Positions 35,861 through 44,265 of a DNA stretch of 64,000 nt are shown one piece after another. This stretch comes from MA-ANB-1 sp965216445. Lineage in GTDB: Bacteria > Actinomycetota > Acidimicrobiia > Spongiisociales > ZC4RG35. Location of the stretch: assembly GCA_965216445.1 (NCBI GenBank), contig OZ244166.1:496001-560000 (forward strand), read 5' to 3'. The translations under genes were made by a program, and so were the position numbers. Below the pieces are notes generated by a model. The model saw nothing but the letters and a program-made list of their open reading frames with translations, made no database searches and was not told the DNA's origin. Within the stretch, counting starts at the first letter, position 1, and each line of letters begins with the position of its first letter.

Positions 35861-36298
35861 TTAACCCCCGCCCTCCAGCAGTTCTTTGAGTCGGTCGTAG
35901 TCGGCGTCGACTGATCGTTGCGCTTTGCCGGCCATGAGGGGCTCGAGGAGCCTCATGAATCCTTCGGGGCCGCCACCGATCTCGGCGTTGACCGTGCAGG
36001 AGTTGGGTCCCGTCGATTCAACCCAACGGTGAACATTGATGGGGAACGTCGACGCGATGGTCTCGATCCTGATCGATTCGCCGGGTTTGAACTCTGTGAC
36101 CTTGAACACCGACTTGACGTCTCGCCCCATGAACCTCGCGTGTTGTTCGTAGCTGGACCCAACCGCAATCGGGGGATCTGTGAGCCATTGGCAAGACACC
36201 ATCCCGTCTTGCCACTTCGGATTATTCGCCGCGTCAGCGAAGAATTCGAAGACCTGATGAGCAGGTTGCGCAATATCGCGTGTTGCCGCCAGCCGCAT
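35861..36298 (-). CDS. SRPBCC family protein
   Basis: A 145-residue START/SRPBCC-like ligand-binding protein: ATRDIAQPAHQVFEFFADAANNPKW at the N terminus, the usual FKPGESIRIET and a long C-terminal helix RSVDADYDRLKELLEG. Ligand unknown. Confidence 0.87.
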   Translation of the reverse strand: MRLAATRDIAQPAHQVFEFFADAANNPKWQDGMVSCQWLTDPPIAVGSSYEQHARFMGRDVKSVFKVTEFKPGESIRIETIASTFPINVHRWVESTGPNSCTVNAEIGGGPEGFMRLLEPLMAGKAQRSVDADYDRLKELLEGGG

Positions 36299-36327
36299 GT
36301 TCGGAGGCTAGCGATCAGATGCTTGGG

Positions 36328-38259
36328 TTAGTCGTTTGTGTCCAACACATAAGCAATCGATATCCCACCTTCGTAGAACACTGGGCTGGATGGGCACTGG
36401 AAGTCTTCAGTGATGGTCCCCTTAACCATGAAGTCGGGCTGTTGGGAAACGATTACCTTCCCATCCTCCTCGTACCAGACTTCCCCATTCCGAGGGACGA
36501 CCTCAATGTCGACCAGGCCGACCCGACTGAGGTAGTAGTCGTTTTCATTCACTTCTGCGGCAATGATCGAGGAGACCACAAACGCTTCGACCACTTCGCG
36601 AGAAGTTCCGCTGACGTGCGGCAACGCATCGGCACCTTCCATCCCGGTCGCGACGACTACGTCAGCCGCTGGGCAAGCCGTCCGATAGCGCAGCCACCCG
36701 TTCTCGTCTGTGTAGACCGCGAAATCAGGATTGAAATCAAGGGAAGGGTTCATCAACTCGCCGCACTCACCATCAGGGGCGGTTCTCATGCCCACTGTCT
36801 CCCAAGGGTTCAGCTCGGTTCCGGCCGCCGGTTCCTGCGCACAAACCACATATGACGAAACTGACGAGTCGAAGAACGATGGTTCGTACAGAGAATCGTG
36901 GAGAACGTTCCGGGCCCGTTCGACTGTCATGCCCACGACGTCGGGCACAACAACCGAGTTCGGGTCGCGACCGTCGTCGTTGTAGTAGATGTAGGTGAGG
37001 CTGGCACCCTCGAAAATGGCGGTGACCTCCCAGCAACCTTTGATGTCTGGATCGATCCCACCGATCATGAACACACCGTCTTCGGACGTACTTCCGTTAG
37101 TGGCGGGATCTCCGTTGGATAGAACCATCTCACGAGTTGAGTTGAGCAAGATCCAGCGAACCGTCAGGTCGGGTTGTGGGTTGAGCCCCGGGTCCCTGTA
37201 GTTGACACTCCACCACAAGCTCTTCCGTGGTAGGTAGCTGCCGTCCGCGGAGAGCACGGTCCAAAGCTCATCTTTCCCAAACCAGAGCTGACCGGGATCA
37301 GACCTCTCGGCCCGCCAAGGATCGGGCGGGCTAAAGGATTGTGCAGGCACTGTGACGGGGCACTGTTCCCGGCCGAGGTCGATCACTTGGTCGAATTCGA
37401 TTGCCGTCAGCCCGGCCACGTCGTAGGAGACCGAGTCACCAGTCACTCGGTCCCTCTCGACCAGCGTGATGTCGATTTCGGACTTCCCGATACCTACGTA
37501 ATCGATTTCGGCGGTCTGCCTGAGGAGAGTGGTGTCGTCGTCGGCGACGTAGACATCGATTGATTGGGTGGCTGTTTCAGATTCTTGAAACAGCGAATAG
37601 CGTAGAGCATTGATGCCGTTCCACACGGTGACTTCGGGTTCAGTGTCTCGGAAGGTTTCGCCGAAAGTCTCATCGGGGGGCGCAAGGAAGAACAACGGGA
37701 TGACCGACCCGTATCTCGGCTCCGTGAAACCTGTCAGCAGAATCAACTCATCTGATCCGGTGCCTTCGCATCGGACAATGCGGAACTGGGTATTGTCGGG
37801 GTAGCTAGCGGGATCGTTGACCCAGCTTCGAACCGGTCGCCACGGGTCGCCCTCGATGATCGTCCGTTCCGTCGATCCATCGGGAAAAGTCGCCACCATC
37901 AATGTCAAGGCGTCCCGGTTTGGGCCCCAGATCTCGATCGTTGCATCGTCGAACCCACCGTTGTCCACGATCGTCCCGCCTTCACACACCGGGTTCGCTG
38001 TCGCCGAGTACTCCAGTTTGACGTAATCGATCAGGCCTTCGTCCGGAGCGGCCAGGTCGGAACCTCCCTCGCGTGTGAGGCCGAGCGCACCCACCACCAC
38101 CATCACCAGCAGCGATACGCCGACAGCGACCATCCACGGTTTGAAGGTCAGCGAAGTCGTGGGCGTAGCCTGATGCAACTCCAGATCAGAGAAGGTCGGA
38201 GCCTCCGGCGTTTCGGAGGTCAGCCGGCGGAACACTTCCTTGAAGCGCTCCTCACTCAT
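36328..38259 (-). CDS. membrane protein with PASTA domain, partner of the ECF sigma factor
   Basis: A 643-residue protein. Residues 1-42 are cytoplasmic and resemble the short regulatory N terminus of anti-sigma-like proteins. One transmembrane helix spans residues 43-61 (WMVAVGVSLLVMVVVGALGL). The rest is extracytoplasmic. Near residues 440-500 is a PASTA-like domain (VVVPDVVGMTVERARNVL...CAQEPAAGTELNPWETV). Its ATG overlaps the sigma-factor stop (ATGA), so it may hold the sigma factor and sense wall fragments or beta-lactams. That role is inferred from the pairing. Confidence 0.78.
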   Translation of the reverse strand: MSEERFKEVFRRLTSETPEAPTFSDLELHQATPTTSLTFKPWMVAVGVSLLVMVVVGALGLTREGGSDLAAPDEGLIDYVKLEYSATANPVCEGGTIVDNGGFDDATIEIWGPNRDALTLMVATFPDGSTERTIIEGDPWRPVRSWVNDPASYPDNTQFRIVRCEGTGSDELILLTGFTEPRYGSVIPLFFLAPPDETFGETFRDTEPEVTVWNGINALRYSLFQESETATQSIDVYVADDDTTLLRQTAEIDYVGIGKSEIDITLVERDRVTGDSVSYDVAGLTAIEFDQVIDLGREQCPVTVPAQSFSPPDPWRAERSDPGQLWFGKDELWTVLSADGSYLPRKSLWWSVNYRDPGLNPQPDLTVRWILLNSTREMVLSNGDPATNGSTSEDGVFMIGGIDPDIKGCWEVTAIFEGASLTYIYYNDDGRDPNSVVVPDVVGMTVERARNVLHDSLYEPSFFDSSVSSYVVCAQEPAAGTELNPWETVGMRTAPDGECGELMNPSLDFNPDFAVYTDENGWLRYRTACPAADVVVATGMEGADALPHVSGTSREVVEAFVVSSIIAAEVNENDYYLSRVGLVDIEVVPRNGEVWYEEDGKVIVSQQPDFMVKGTITEDFQCPSSPVFYEGGISIAYVLDTND

Positions 38260-38735
38260 GTGCCGTCACCGCCAAGGGCCTCCTCCAACTTCCTTCTGGC
38301 GAGGTAGAGGTAGCGACGTACGGTGCCGGCGCGAACCCCCATCAGCTCGGCAGCCTCCGAAGGCGTGTATTCGAGAAAGAAGACCAGAAAGGCTGCCGCC
38401 CGCTGTTGTGTGGGCAGTTCCATGACGAGGGCATCGAGGTTTCCGACCTCGAGTTCGGGAACACCTACATCGGGCACCCGGGCCATCGGATAAGTTTGAC
38501 GACGGGCACGCTGTCGTTTGAATCCCATCGATTCGTTGAGCACAGCCTTCATCAAGTAGGGCCGTGGATTCTCGAGCCCCACCAGACCACCCGACCGATT
38601 GAGTGCGCGGGTGACGACAGTCGAAACAATGTCGTGTGCGTTGTCTGGTCCTACTAGGGCTGTGGCGTATCTCATGAGTTCAGGAGCGATCTCCTCGTAC
38701 ACCTCCCGATCGTTCACACCCATATCACGCTCCAC
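38256..38735 (-). CDS. ECF-type RNA polymerase sigma factor (SigE-like small family)
   Basis: A 159-residue sigma factor. Region 2 shows EIAPELMRYATALVGPDNAHDIVSTVVTRAL and region 4 LPTQQRAAAFLVFFLEYTPSEAAELMGVRAGTVRRYLYLARRKL. This resembles actinobacterial small SigE/ECF sigma factors, although region 2 has HDIVST rather than DLVQ. It overlaps the membrane PASTA protein, its likely anti-sigma partner. Confidence 0.87.
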   Translation of the reverse strand: MERDMGVNDREVYEEIAPELMRYATALVGPDNAHDIVSTVVTRALNRSGGLVGLENPRPYLMKAVLNESMGFKRQRARRQTYPMARVPDVGVPELEVGNLDALVMELPTQQRAAAFLVFFLEYTPSEAAELMGVRAGTVRRYLYLARRKLEEALGGDGT

Positions 38736-38752
38736 AACCCCTCAGCGTTGCA

Positions 38753-39061
38753 TCAGATTCCCTCCACCAGGTACTGAATCCTGGTTACAGAACCTTTCAC
38801 GGCTTGGATCTGGTTCCCGATCAGTTCGAGATGAGCGGGATGATCGAGATACGAACGCCAATCCGATTCCGACTCAAAGTCGGCAACCAAACCCAGATCG
38901 GGGTTGGAGTCACCAAGGCCTAGATCAAGGCCAACCTCGTAACGGAGAATTCCCGGCACCCTATCCGGCATGGTCCGCAAGCCGGCCACGGCGGCTTCGA
39001 TCTGCTCAGTTTTCGCGGTTTCGTTGAAGTTCATCAACATGATGTGTCGGAAAGTGCTCAT
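38753..39061 (-). CDS. Dabb (stress-responsive A/B barrel) family protein
   Basis: A 102-residue dimeric barrel: FRHIMLMNFNETAKTEQIEAAVAGLRTMPDRVPGI and SDWRSYLDHPAHLELIG. It overlaps the EamA gene's stop (39058-39061) and is therefore cotranscribed with it. Function unknown. Confidence 0.9.
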   Translation of the reverse strand: MSTFRHIMLMNFNETAKTEQIEAAVAGLRTMPDRVPGILRYEVGLDLGLGDSNPDLGLVADFESESDWRSYLDHPAHLELIGNQIQAVKGSVTRIQYLVEGI

Positions 39062-39999
39062 GGTGCGGAGTCAACCACGCCCTGGCTGGGGAGTTGGCGT
39101 CTTCTACCCAGGCTGGTCTGGGCGAGGAGAATTCCGACCGACACCAGGAGTATGCCGGCCGCTTCCGGGAGTCCGATTGCTTCTCCGAGAAACACCCAAG
39201 CGAAGACTGCAATCTGAATCAGCATCGTGTTGTTGATTGCGGCAGACTCGAGCGCGGTCAGATGTTGGAGCGACCGGTTCCACAGTGTGAACGCCCATGC
39301 GGTGTTCACAACCGCAAGCCAAATGATGATCAGCCAGGCTGGGGAGGATATGTTTGGCGTGCCTTCGAACGCGAGCCCTGTGCCAATGAGGAATATGGCT
39401 CCTACCGCCATGCTCATTGCAGTCACAACGAGTGGAGATGTCGATTTCTGACGGTTCACGTTTCGTCCGAGTAGCGCACCCACGACGTTTGCTCCGAGTC
39501 CGATCAACGCTGCTGTCATTCCGGCCGCTGTCGCCCCAAGGTCGCCGGCGAAATAGAGCCAAGCTCCGGCGACGACGAGAACTGTGCCGACTAGTTGTGT
39601 TGTCGATGATTTCTCCTTGAGAGACCAACCCCCGAGAAGCGCTACGAAGAGCGGGGTCATCGACAGAACGAGACTCGTCGTGGCCGCGGGCTGGTTGTCG
39701 ATGGCGATGAACTGGGCACCCTGGGTGACCGCGTAGAAGACGATTCCAAGAAGGACGATCTGGGCAACATCTCCGGTTTTTAGCGATCTAGCGCTTGCCC
39801 TCGACTCGGTCCCGGCGATCACCCAACCGATCAGGATCAGCGCAGCAAGCCCGTAGCGCAAGGCGGCAAAGGTCAGTGGTTCGAGGTGCTCATCGTCGAG
39901 TCCGATCCGGATCAGGACCCATGACGAACTCCACAAGAAGGTGACGAATAGTGCTTGCAGCACCGCTCGTGAGTGGTCTCGGCTGGTAGGTGTGGACAT
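39058..39999 (-). CDS. EamA/DMT family transporter
   Basis: A 313-residue ten-helix drug/metabolite transporter with two EamA repeats. The ATG at 39999 follows a very strong AAGGAGG at 40010-40004; the upstream open frame is the 5' leader. The leader carries a guanidine-I-like riboswitch, so the substrate may be guanidine or a related cation. Known guanidine exporters are SMR proteins, which are distant relatives of this family. A C-terminal basic RRRQLP segment lies in the cytoplasm. Confidence 0.92.
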   Translation of the reverse strand: MSTPTSRDHSRAVLQALFVTFLWSSSWVLIRIGLDDEHLEPLTFAALRYGLAALILIGWVIAGTESRASARSLKTGDVAQIVLLGIVFYAVTQGAQFIAIDNQPAATTSLVLSMTPLFVALLGGWSLKEKSSTTQLVGTVLVVAGAWLYFAGDLGATAAGMTAALIGLGANVVGALLGRNVNRQKSTSPLVVTAMSMAVGAIFLIGTGLAFEGTPNISSPAWLIIIWLAVVNTAWAFTLWNRSLQHLTALESAAINNTMLIQIAVFAWVFLGEAIGLPEAAGILLVSVGILLAQTSLGRRRQLPSQGVVDSAP

Positions 40000-40010
40000 G
40001 TGGCCTCCTT

Positions 40011-40036
40011 GTCGGCACGCGTTTGACCGTGCCGAC
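40011..40036 (-). promoter_or_regulatory. expression-platform hairpin before the EamA start
   Basis: An eight-base stem GTCGGCAC / GTGCCGAC with a ten-base loop lies directly upstream of AAGGAGG. It follows the riboswitch aptamer and could control access to the ribosome site or read-through. Confidence 0.55.
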
Positions 40037-40140
40037 CTATCCCCTCGAGGCTTTTGTCCAGTGAGGTGCGAGCCCTTTTGGGCCTTCTGTGGCGCTCGGA
40101 CCTGACCCCCGCACCAGCGGGGCGGAACCCTAGCCACCCT
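40036..40140 (-). ncRNA. guanidine-I (ykkC-yxkD) riboswitch
   Basis: On the minus strand the leader reads CTAGGGTTCCG (40133-40123), a GC-rich hairpin, then AGGTCCGAGCG, another hairpin closed by GGCCC-AAAA-GGGC, then GGACAAAAGCCTCGAGGGG (40059-40041). These are the conserved blocks of the ykkC-yxkD class, CTAGGGTTCCG, GGTCCGAGAG and GGAUAAAAGCCCGGGAGG, in the right order and spacing. I call subtype 1 (guanidine) by the transporter context. Subtype 2 (ppGpp or PRPP) differs in a few positions and cannot be excluded by eye. Confidence 0.82.
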
Positions 40141-40220
40141 TCAGTCGACTCCAGCAGCGTAGCGATCGGGATCTGCCTTTTCTGGAAATCGGTGGCCGGG
40201 AGCCAAACCGTTGTGTAAGG

Positions 40221-40231
40221 TACGTAACGTA
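40221..40231. promoter_or_regulatory. candidate operator before azlCD
   Basis: TACGTAACGTA is an odd palindrome in the region upstream of the azlC start, between divergent transcription units. It may be a regulator site. No regulator gene is adjacent. Confidence 0.3.
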
Positions 40232-40250
40232 AATAGCCCGCTACGAGTTC

Positions 40251-40949
40251 ATGATGAGTCTCACTTCCTCCAAAGTTGATCGGTCGATCGTTCGCAAGGC
40301 ACTCGGGGACGGTCTCCCTCTGTTCATTCCGGGAATTCCGTTCGCTTTGGTCATGGGGCTTGCGATTACAGAGTCGGGGATCAACTCCTTGATTGGATGG
40401 TCGAGCTCCCCGATCATCTTCGGTGGTGCTGCACAGCTAACGCTGATCTCGCTGCTCGGCACCGGAACAGCTGTTGCGGCATCCGTTGTGGCTGCCCTTG
40501 TCGTCAATGCCAGACATCTCATGTATTCAGCTGCGATGGTCCCGATCTTCCAGAGACAGCCACGATGGTTCCGCTGGGTGGGGCCGTACTTCTTGCTCGA
40601 CCAGGTTTTTGCCCTATCGATCCTCCGCAGCGACGACGAACCCCGAGCGTTCCGTACCTACTACCTCTCGGTTGGGATCTTCTTCCTAGCTGGCTGGATC
40701 TTCTTCACGGGACTGGGGTTGGTCGTCGGTCCGGTGATCCCGGAAGCCTGGAATCTGGGATTTGCCGTCCCCGTGATGTTTCTTGGTCTGGTCGTCATGT
40801 CTATCGACCGCTACCCGAAAGCCGTGGCTGCTTTTGTCGGTGCAGGGACCACCTATGTCTTTGCCGCTTTGCCCAATCGATCCAGCCTGTTGGTCGGAGC
40901 GCTCGTGGGGATCATCGCTGGTGTCATCGCAGAGAGGGTCAATCAATGA
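40251..40949 (+). CDS. azlC: AzlC family branched-chain amino acid exporter subunit
   Basis: A 232-residue polytopic protein with the AzlC pattern: GLPLFIPGIPFALVMGLA, WSSSPIIFGGAAQLTLISLLG and VNARHLMYSAAM. There are two adjacent ATGs (40251, 40254). It overlaps azlD by ATGA (40946-40949) and forms the usual two-part exporter. Confidence 0.93.
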   Translation: MMSLTSSKVDRSIVRKALGDGLPLFIPGIPFALVMGLAITESGINSLIGWSSSPIIFGGAAQLTLISLLGTGTAVAASVVAALVVNARHLMYSAAMVPIFQRQPRWFRWVGPYFLLDQVFALSILRSDDEPRAFRTYYLSVGIFFLAGWIFFTGLGLVVGPVIPEAWNLGFAVPVMFLGLVVMSIDRYPKAVAAFVGAGTTYVFAALPNRSSLLVGALVGIIAGVIAERVNQ

Positions 40950-41254
40950 CTGCATTCCTTGCGATCGTCATTGTCGGCATTGGGACCTACCTGAGCCGTG
41001 CGATCTTCATACTTGCTCTTGCGGATCGCACGATTCCTCCCCGCGTAGCCAGCGCGCTGCAATATGTCGGCCCCGCAGTCCTATCCGCCTTAGTGGTTGC
41101 GCTGATGATCGATGGAGACGGGAACGTCGCCGCCGGGATGCCGGAGATTGGTGGATTGGCTGCTGCCGGCCTTGTGGCGTGGAAGACACGCAACTTGATC
41201 TACACCCTGGTCTTGGGGATGACCGTGTTTTGGCTACTCCAACTCTGGTTCTAG
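40946..41254 (+). CDS. azlD: AzlD family branched-chain amino acid exporter subunit
   Basis: A 102-residue protein with four hydrophobic helices: MTAFLAIVIVGIGTYLSRAIFILAL, then VASALQYVGPAVLSALVVALM and a terminal LIYTLVLGMTVFWLLQLWF. This is the AzlD small subunit. Its ATG at 40946 overlaps the azlC stop. A 285-residue frame reading through the azlC region ends with this gene but its N-terminal half is a shadow. Confidence 0.92.
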   Translation: MTAFLAIVIVGIGTYLSRAIFILALADRTIPPRVASALQYVGPAVLSALVVALMIDGDGNVAAGMPEIGGLAAAGLVAWKTRNLIYTLVLGMTVFWLLQLWF

Positions 41255-41274
41255 AACGCCTTGTCCACCAATGA

Positions 41275-41301
41275 GGAAGACCCCCGAGTTGGGGGTCTTC
41301 C
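41275..41301. terminator. bidirectional hairpin terminator
   Basis: An 11-base stem GGAAGACCCCC / GGGGGTCTTCC with loop GAGTT, between azlD and the convergent NCS2 permease gene. Confidence 0.8.
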
Positions 41302-41329
41302 ACTTCCTCCGCCCGCTTATCGGCTGATA

Positions 41330-42727
41330 TCAGCCGAATATCTTGTCGATGAAGCCTGCCTGGTTCATCACGATGAGTATTGAAAGCACCCACATCACAG
41401 GGTGAACATCCCGCACCTTGCCGGAAACAGCCATGATCAGGGTGTGGGCGAGAATCCCCAGACTGATCCCGAACGTGATCGAGTACGTGAAGGGCATTCC
41501 GACGATCGCCAGGAAAGCGGGGATCGCCTTGCGGTAGTCCGACCAGTCGACTTTGGCCGCTCCCGTCATCATCATCGCTCCGATGATCACCAGTGCCGAT
41601 GACGTTGCCACAGTTGGGATGGCCTGGGCGAGTGGGGAAAGGAACATGGCCAGTAGGAACATCGCGGCGACAGTGAGCGATGTCAGGCCGGTCTTTCCAC
41701 CTTCCTCAACACCTGCGGCGGATTCAATGTACGTCGTCGTGCTTGACGTACCCAGAGCCGCACCCACCGAAGTAGCAATACCATCGGTGGCGAAGGCTGC
41801 TCTCGGTGCCTCGATGTTTCCTTCTTTGGTGAGCATTCCCGCTTTTTCCGACAACCCAATGAGGGTTCCGGCTGTGTCGAAGAAGTCGACAAACAGGAAT
41901 GTGAACACGACGCTCACGACGCCCAGCCCAAGGGCGGCACCGATGTCCATGGCAAAGATCAGGTCACCGGGTGAGGTGAACCCAAAGATCGACCCTCCGA
42001 AGCCGGCAAATGGCTCGAGTCCCTCTCCTCCGTAGTTGTAGGCGTTGAGGTCGAAGATGATGGCAACGACCGTCATCGCCAGGATTCCGATGAGGATGGC
42101 GCCCTTGACCTTGTGGACCAGGAGGACTCCAGTGAGGACGACACCGCCTAGGGCTACCCATGGAAGCCAGTTGGTGAAGTCACCGACGGTGACGAAGGTC
42201 GCTGCACTGTCCTGAATCCAGCCTGCTCCGACAAAGCCGATGATGGCGAGAAAGGCACCGATTCCGGCTGTGATCGCATGCTTGAGATGTAACGGGATCG
42301 CATTGAGGATCAGCTCTCGCAATCCGGTGAGTGCGATCAACGCAAACAGGATTCCCGAGATGAACACCGCACCTAGGGCCGTCTGCCAGGGGATTCCAAG
42401 CGTGAGCACCACTGTGAAGGTGAAATATGCGTTGAGCCCCATGCCGGGTGCAAGAGCGAAAGGCAGTTTCGCCCACAAAGCCATGATCAACGTTCCGGCC
42501 GCTGCGGCCAGAGCCGTGACCGTCAAGAGCTGGGGAAACGCACCTTCGAAGTCGATGGCGTTCGACAGGATCGCCGGGTTCACGAAAACGATGTAGGCCA
42601 TCGCCAGGAACGTTGTGATCCCTGCTCTGATCTCCGTACCGACGGTGCTGCCCCGTTCGGTGATCATGAAATAGCGATCGAGGCCGCTTGAGCCCTGTGC
42701 TTTCGGTGGCGATTCGGTGGTCGCCAT
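41330..42727 (-). CDS. NCS2 family purine permease (AzgA/PbuG type)
   Basis: A 465-residue twelve-helix permease of the AzgA branch. It starts with GLDRYFMITERGSTVGTEIRAGITTFLAMAYIVFVNPAIL. Further motifs are PFALAPGMGLNAYFTFTVV, FVDFFDTAGTLIGLSEKAG and ALGTSSTTTYIESAAGVEEGGKTGLTS. It imports hypoxanthine, guanine or adenine by proton symport. GGGAGG precedes the start. Confidence 0.94.
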   Translation of the reverse strand: MATTESPPKAQGSSGLDRYFMITERGSTVGTEIRAGITTFLAMAYIVFVNPAILSNAIDFEGAFPQLLTVTALAAAAGTLIMALWAKLPFALAPGMGLNAYFTFTVVLTLGIPWQTALGAVFISGILFALIALTGLRELILNAIPLHLKHAITAGIGAFLAIIGFVGAGWIQDSAATFVTVGDFTNWLPWVALGGVVLTGVLLVHKVKGAILIGILAMTVVAIIFDLNAYNYGGEGLEPFAGFGGSIFGFTSPGDLIFAMDIGAALGLGVVSVVFTFLFVDFFDTAGTLIGLSEKAGMLTKEGNIEAPRAAFATDGIATSVGAALGTSSTTTYIESAAGVEEGGKTGLTSLTVAAMFLLAMFLSPLAQAIPTVATSSALVIIGAMMMTGAAKVDWSDYRKAIPAFLAIVGMPFTYSITFGISLGILAHTLIMAVSGKVRDVHPVMWVLSILIVMNQAGFIDKIFG

Positions 42728-42750
42728 ATTCGCTTCCTCCCTTTAGGTGG

Positions 42751-42776
42751 CGGCCCGAAGGTAGCTCGTCGGGCCG
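42751..42776 (-). promoter_or_regulatory. hairpin in the leader of the purine permease gene
   Basis: An eight-base stem CGGCCCGA / TCGGGCCG with a ten-base loop lies upstream of the ribosome site. It lacks a T-run. It may be an attenuator, or the end of the upstream thioesterase transcript. I see no purine riboswitch core. Confidence 0.4.
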
Positions 42777-42819
42777 TGCGATGTCGCCGAGATCGGAGGT
42801 TTTGTGCCTTGTTTGCTGG

Positions 42820-43545
42820 CTAGTCGGCGACTGCCCAGTCTGCGGGCAGTTTGATCTCAGTGTGTCGTGCTGCGGCTTTTTGCTGACCGTCGATCGTGTA
42901 GAGGGCTGCGTCGGTCATCAGCTTGCGTCCCTCCACTTCGAGCAGGCGCGCTGTGATCACGTGCTTCCGACCCGCCTCGATAGGTGAGTCAATTGTCAGG
43001 GTCATCAAACCAAGAGCGGGGAAGTAGTGATCCTTCGACCGATGAGATGTGATTGCAGCCCAAGCTCCAGGACAGTCAAGTGCGCCCCAGATGATGACGT
43101 CGGGAATCGCACCATCAGGGTTCGCCAGCGTCTGGTTGGGGATCCAAGTCGCTGCGACCAGATCTGTCCCTTCGATGGGCCCCGGGAAGATGCGAAGACC
43201 ATCGTTCGGAAGACGATTTGGTCCGCATACAAAGCAGCTTGGCGCACCGTGAAAGTTGAAGCCTTCGTACTTTTGTTCGGCCTCCTTTGCCTCTTCCCAA
43301 CTCACCGGCGGTGGTCCCTCGGGTTTAGGAGTGGCTGGGTAGGCCGTCATCACGACTTGGTCGTTGTGCACAGCCTGCATCTGGCCACGGTCCTCGACGA
43401 CACCGAGTGGGGTGTCTAGTGGCGGTGGTGCGTCGAGACGGACTTCGGTTATTCCTGGCAAGTACTGGGCGAGAGAACCGGCGGCGATGCCTCCGTTGCC
43501 CGACTCATCAGGGCCGTTGAAACGAGACTCGATTACGAATTCCAG
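42820..43545 (-). CDS. double hot-dog thioesterase-like protein
   Basis: About 241 residues. Residues 1-75 begin LEFVIESRFNGPDESGNGGIAAGSLAQYL and contain RLDAPPPLDTPLGV, an acyl-CoA hot-dog pattern. Residues 100-130 have SCFVCGPNRLPNDGLRIFPGP, then TWIPNQTLANPDG and WGALDCPGAWA. No ATG or GTG lies near the domain start; a CTG at 43545 has GGGAG eight bases upstream and is my choice. The frame stays open upstream to 44388 over the opposite-strand gene, which I reject. Function unknown. Confidence 0.72.
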   Translation of the reverse strand: MEFVIESRFNGPDESGNGGIAAGSLAQYLPGITEVRLDAPPPLDTPLGVVEDRGQMQAVHNDQVVMTAYPATPKPEGPPPVSWEEAKEAEQKYEGFNFHGAPSCFVCGPNRLPNDGLRIFPGPIEGTDLVAATWIPNQTLANPDGAIPDVIIWGALDCPGAWAAITSHRSKDHYFPALGLMTLTIDSPIEAGRKHVITARLLEVEGRKLMTDAALYTIDGQQKAAARHTEIKLPADWAVAD

Positions 43546-43845
43546 TTTGAAAGCTCCCGTTTGGCTGTGGCCAGAGAGTAGTTGGGAGCGGTGGGCCGGC
43601 AGGGGCGGCGGTCCTAAATAGCCCGCATCCGATTGCTCCTGCTGTTGTGTTTCGACTTCGGCGAGGCCCAATGCTCCCAAGACTGGTGGGATGTAGTTGC
43701 TTACCCGCCCTCGCAAACCCTTCTTGAGTCCGTACCAGCGCCCGATCGGATTGTGTTTCGATCTCGCCCATGCCTTGCCGCGGTCATGCTTGCTCCAGAT
43801 CGGTAACCTTTTTGTTACAGTAGCAGCCAGGTCGAAAGGACATAT
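43546..43845. other. divergent intergenic region, thioesterase and SRPBCC operon
   Basis: Three hundred bases without a confirmed gene. It holds the divergent promoters and the GTAAC/GTTAC inverted repeat. The thioesterase frame is open across it without a convincing start, so an N-terminal extension from a TTG is possible but unlikely. Confidence 0.5.
43803..43818. promoter_or_regulatory. candidate ArsR-type operator
   Basis: An inverted repeat GTAAC-N6-GTTAC 28 bases before the SRPBCC start. An ArsR-like repressor is encoded two genes down the operon, so autoregulation is likely. The site could also serve the divergent thioesterase gene. Confidence 0.55.
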
Positions 43846-44265
43846 GTGACCAAGTATTCGATTACTCGAAAGATCAATGCCACACCCGAAAGGATCTGGG
43901 GCCTCTTGACCGACGCATCTGCTTATCCGGAATGGAATCCTGCGGTCCTGAAGATCGAGGGCAAAATCGCGGAAGGTGAGAAGATTGCACTCACCTCGAT
44001 CGTCAACCCGAAACGGGAGTTCAAGCTGAACGTCGCCGATGTTGACGCACCCCATTCCATGGTCTGGTGGGATGGCATGCCCCTCGGTCTGTTCAAGGGT
44101 GTTCGAACCTTCCGGCTCACTCCACAAGAAGACGGAACCACTGAGTTCTTCATGGAAGAGGTCTATTCGGGGCTGATGGCACCATTGATCACCAAGTCCA
44201 TTCCTGACATGACGGAATCCTTCGAGATGTATGCCAATGGTCTCGAGGCCGCCGTCAAGGCTTGA
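43846..44265 (+). CDS. SRPBCC family protein
   Basis: A 139-residue START-like protein from a GTG at 43846, preceded by AAAGGA. YSITRKINATPERIWGLLTDASAYPEWNPAV is the usual N terminus and TESFEMYANGLEAAV the C-terminal helix. First gene of a four-gene operon with single-base or 4-bp overlaps. Ligand unknown. Confidence 0.87.
   Translation: MTKYSITRKINATPERIWGLLTDASAYPEWNPAVLKIEGKIAEGEKIALTSIVNPKREFKLNVADVDAPHSMVWWDGMPLGLFKGVRTFRLTPQEDGTTEFFMEEVYSGLMAPLITKSIPDMTESFEMYANGLEAAVKA

Noticed and set aside
40397..40945. Upstream half of a 285-codon plus frame over azlC
   Set aside because: Only the last 102 codons encode AzlD; the rest is a shadow of azlC.
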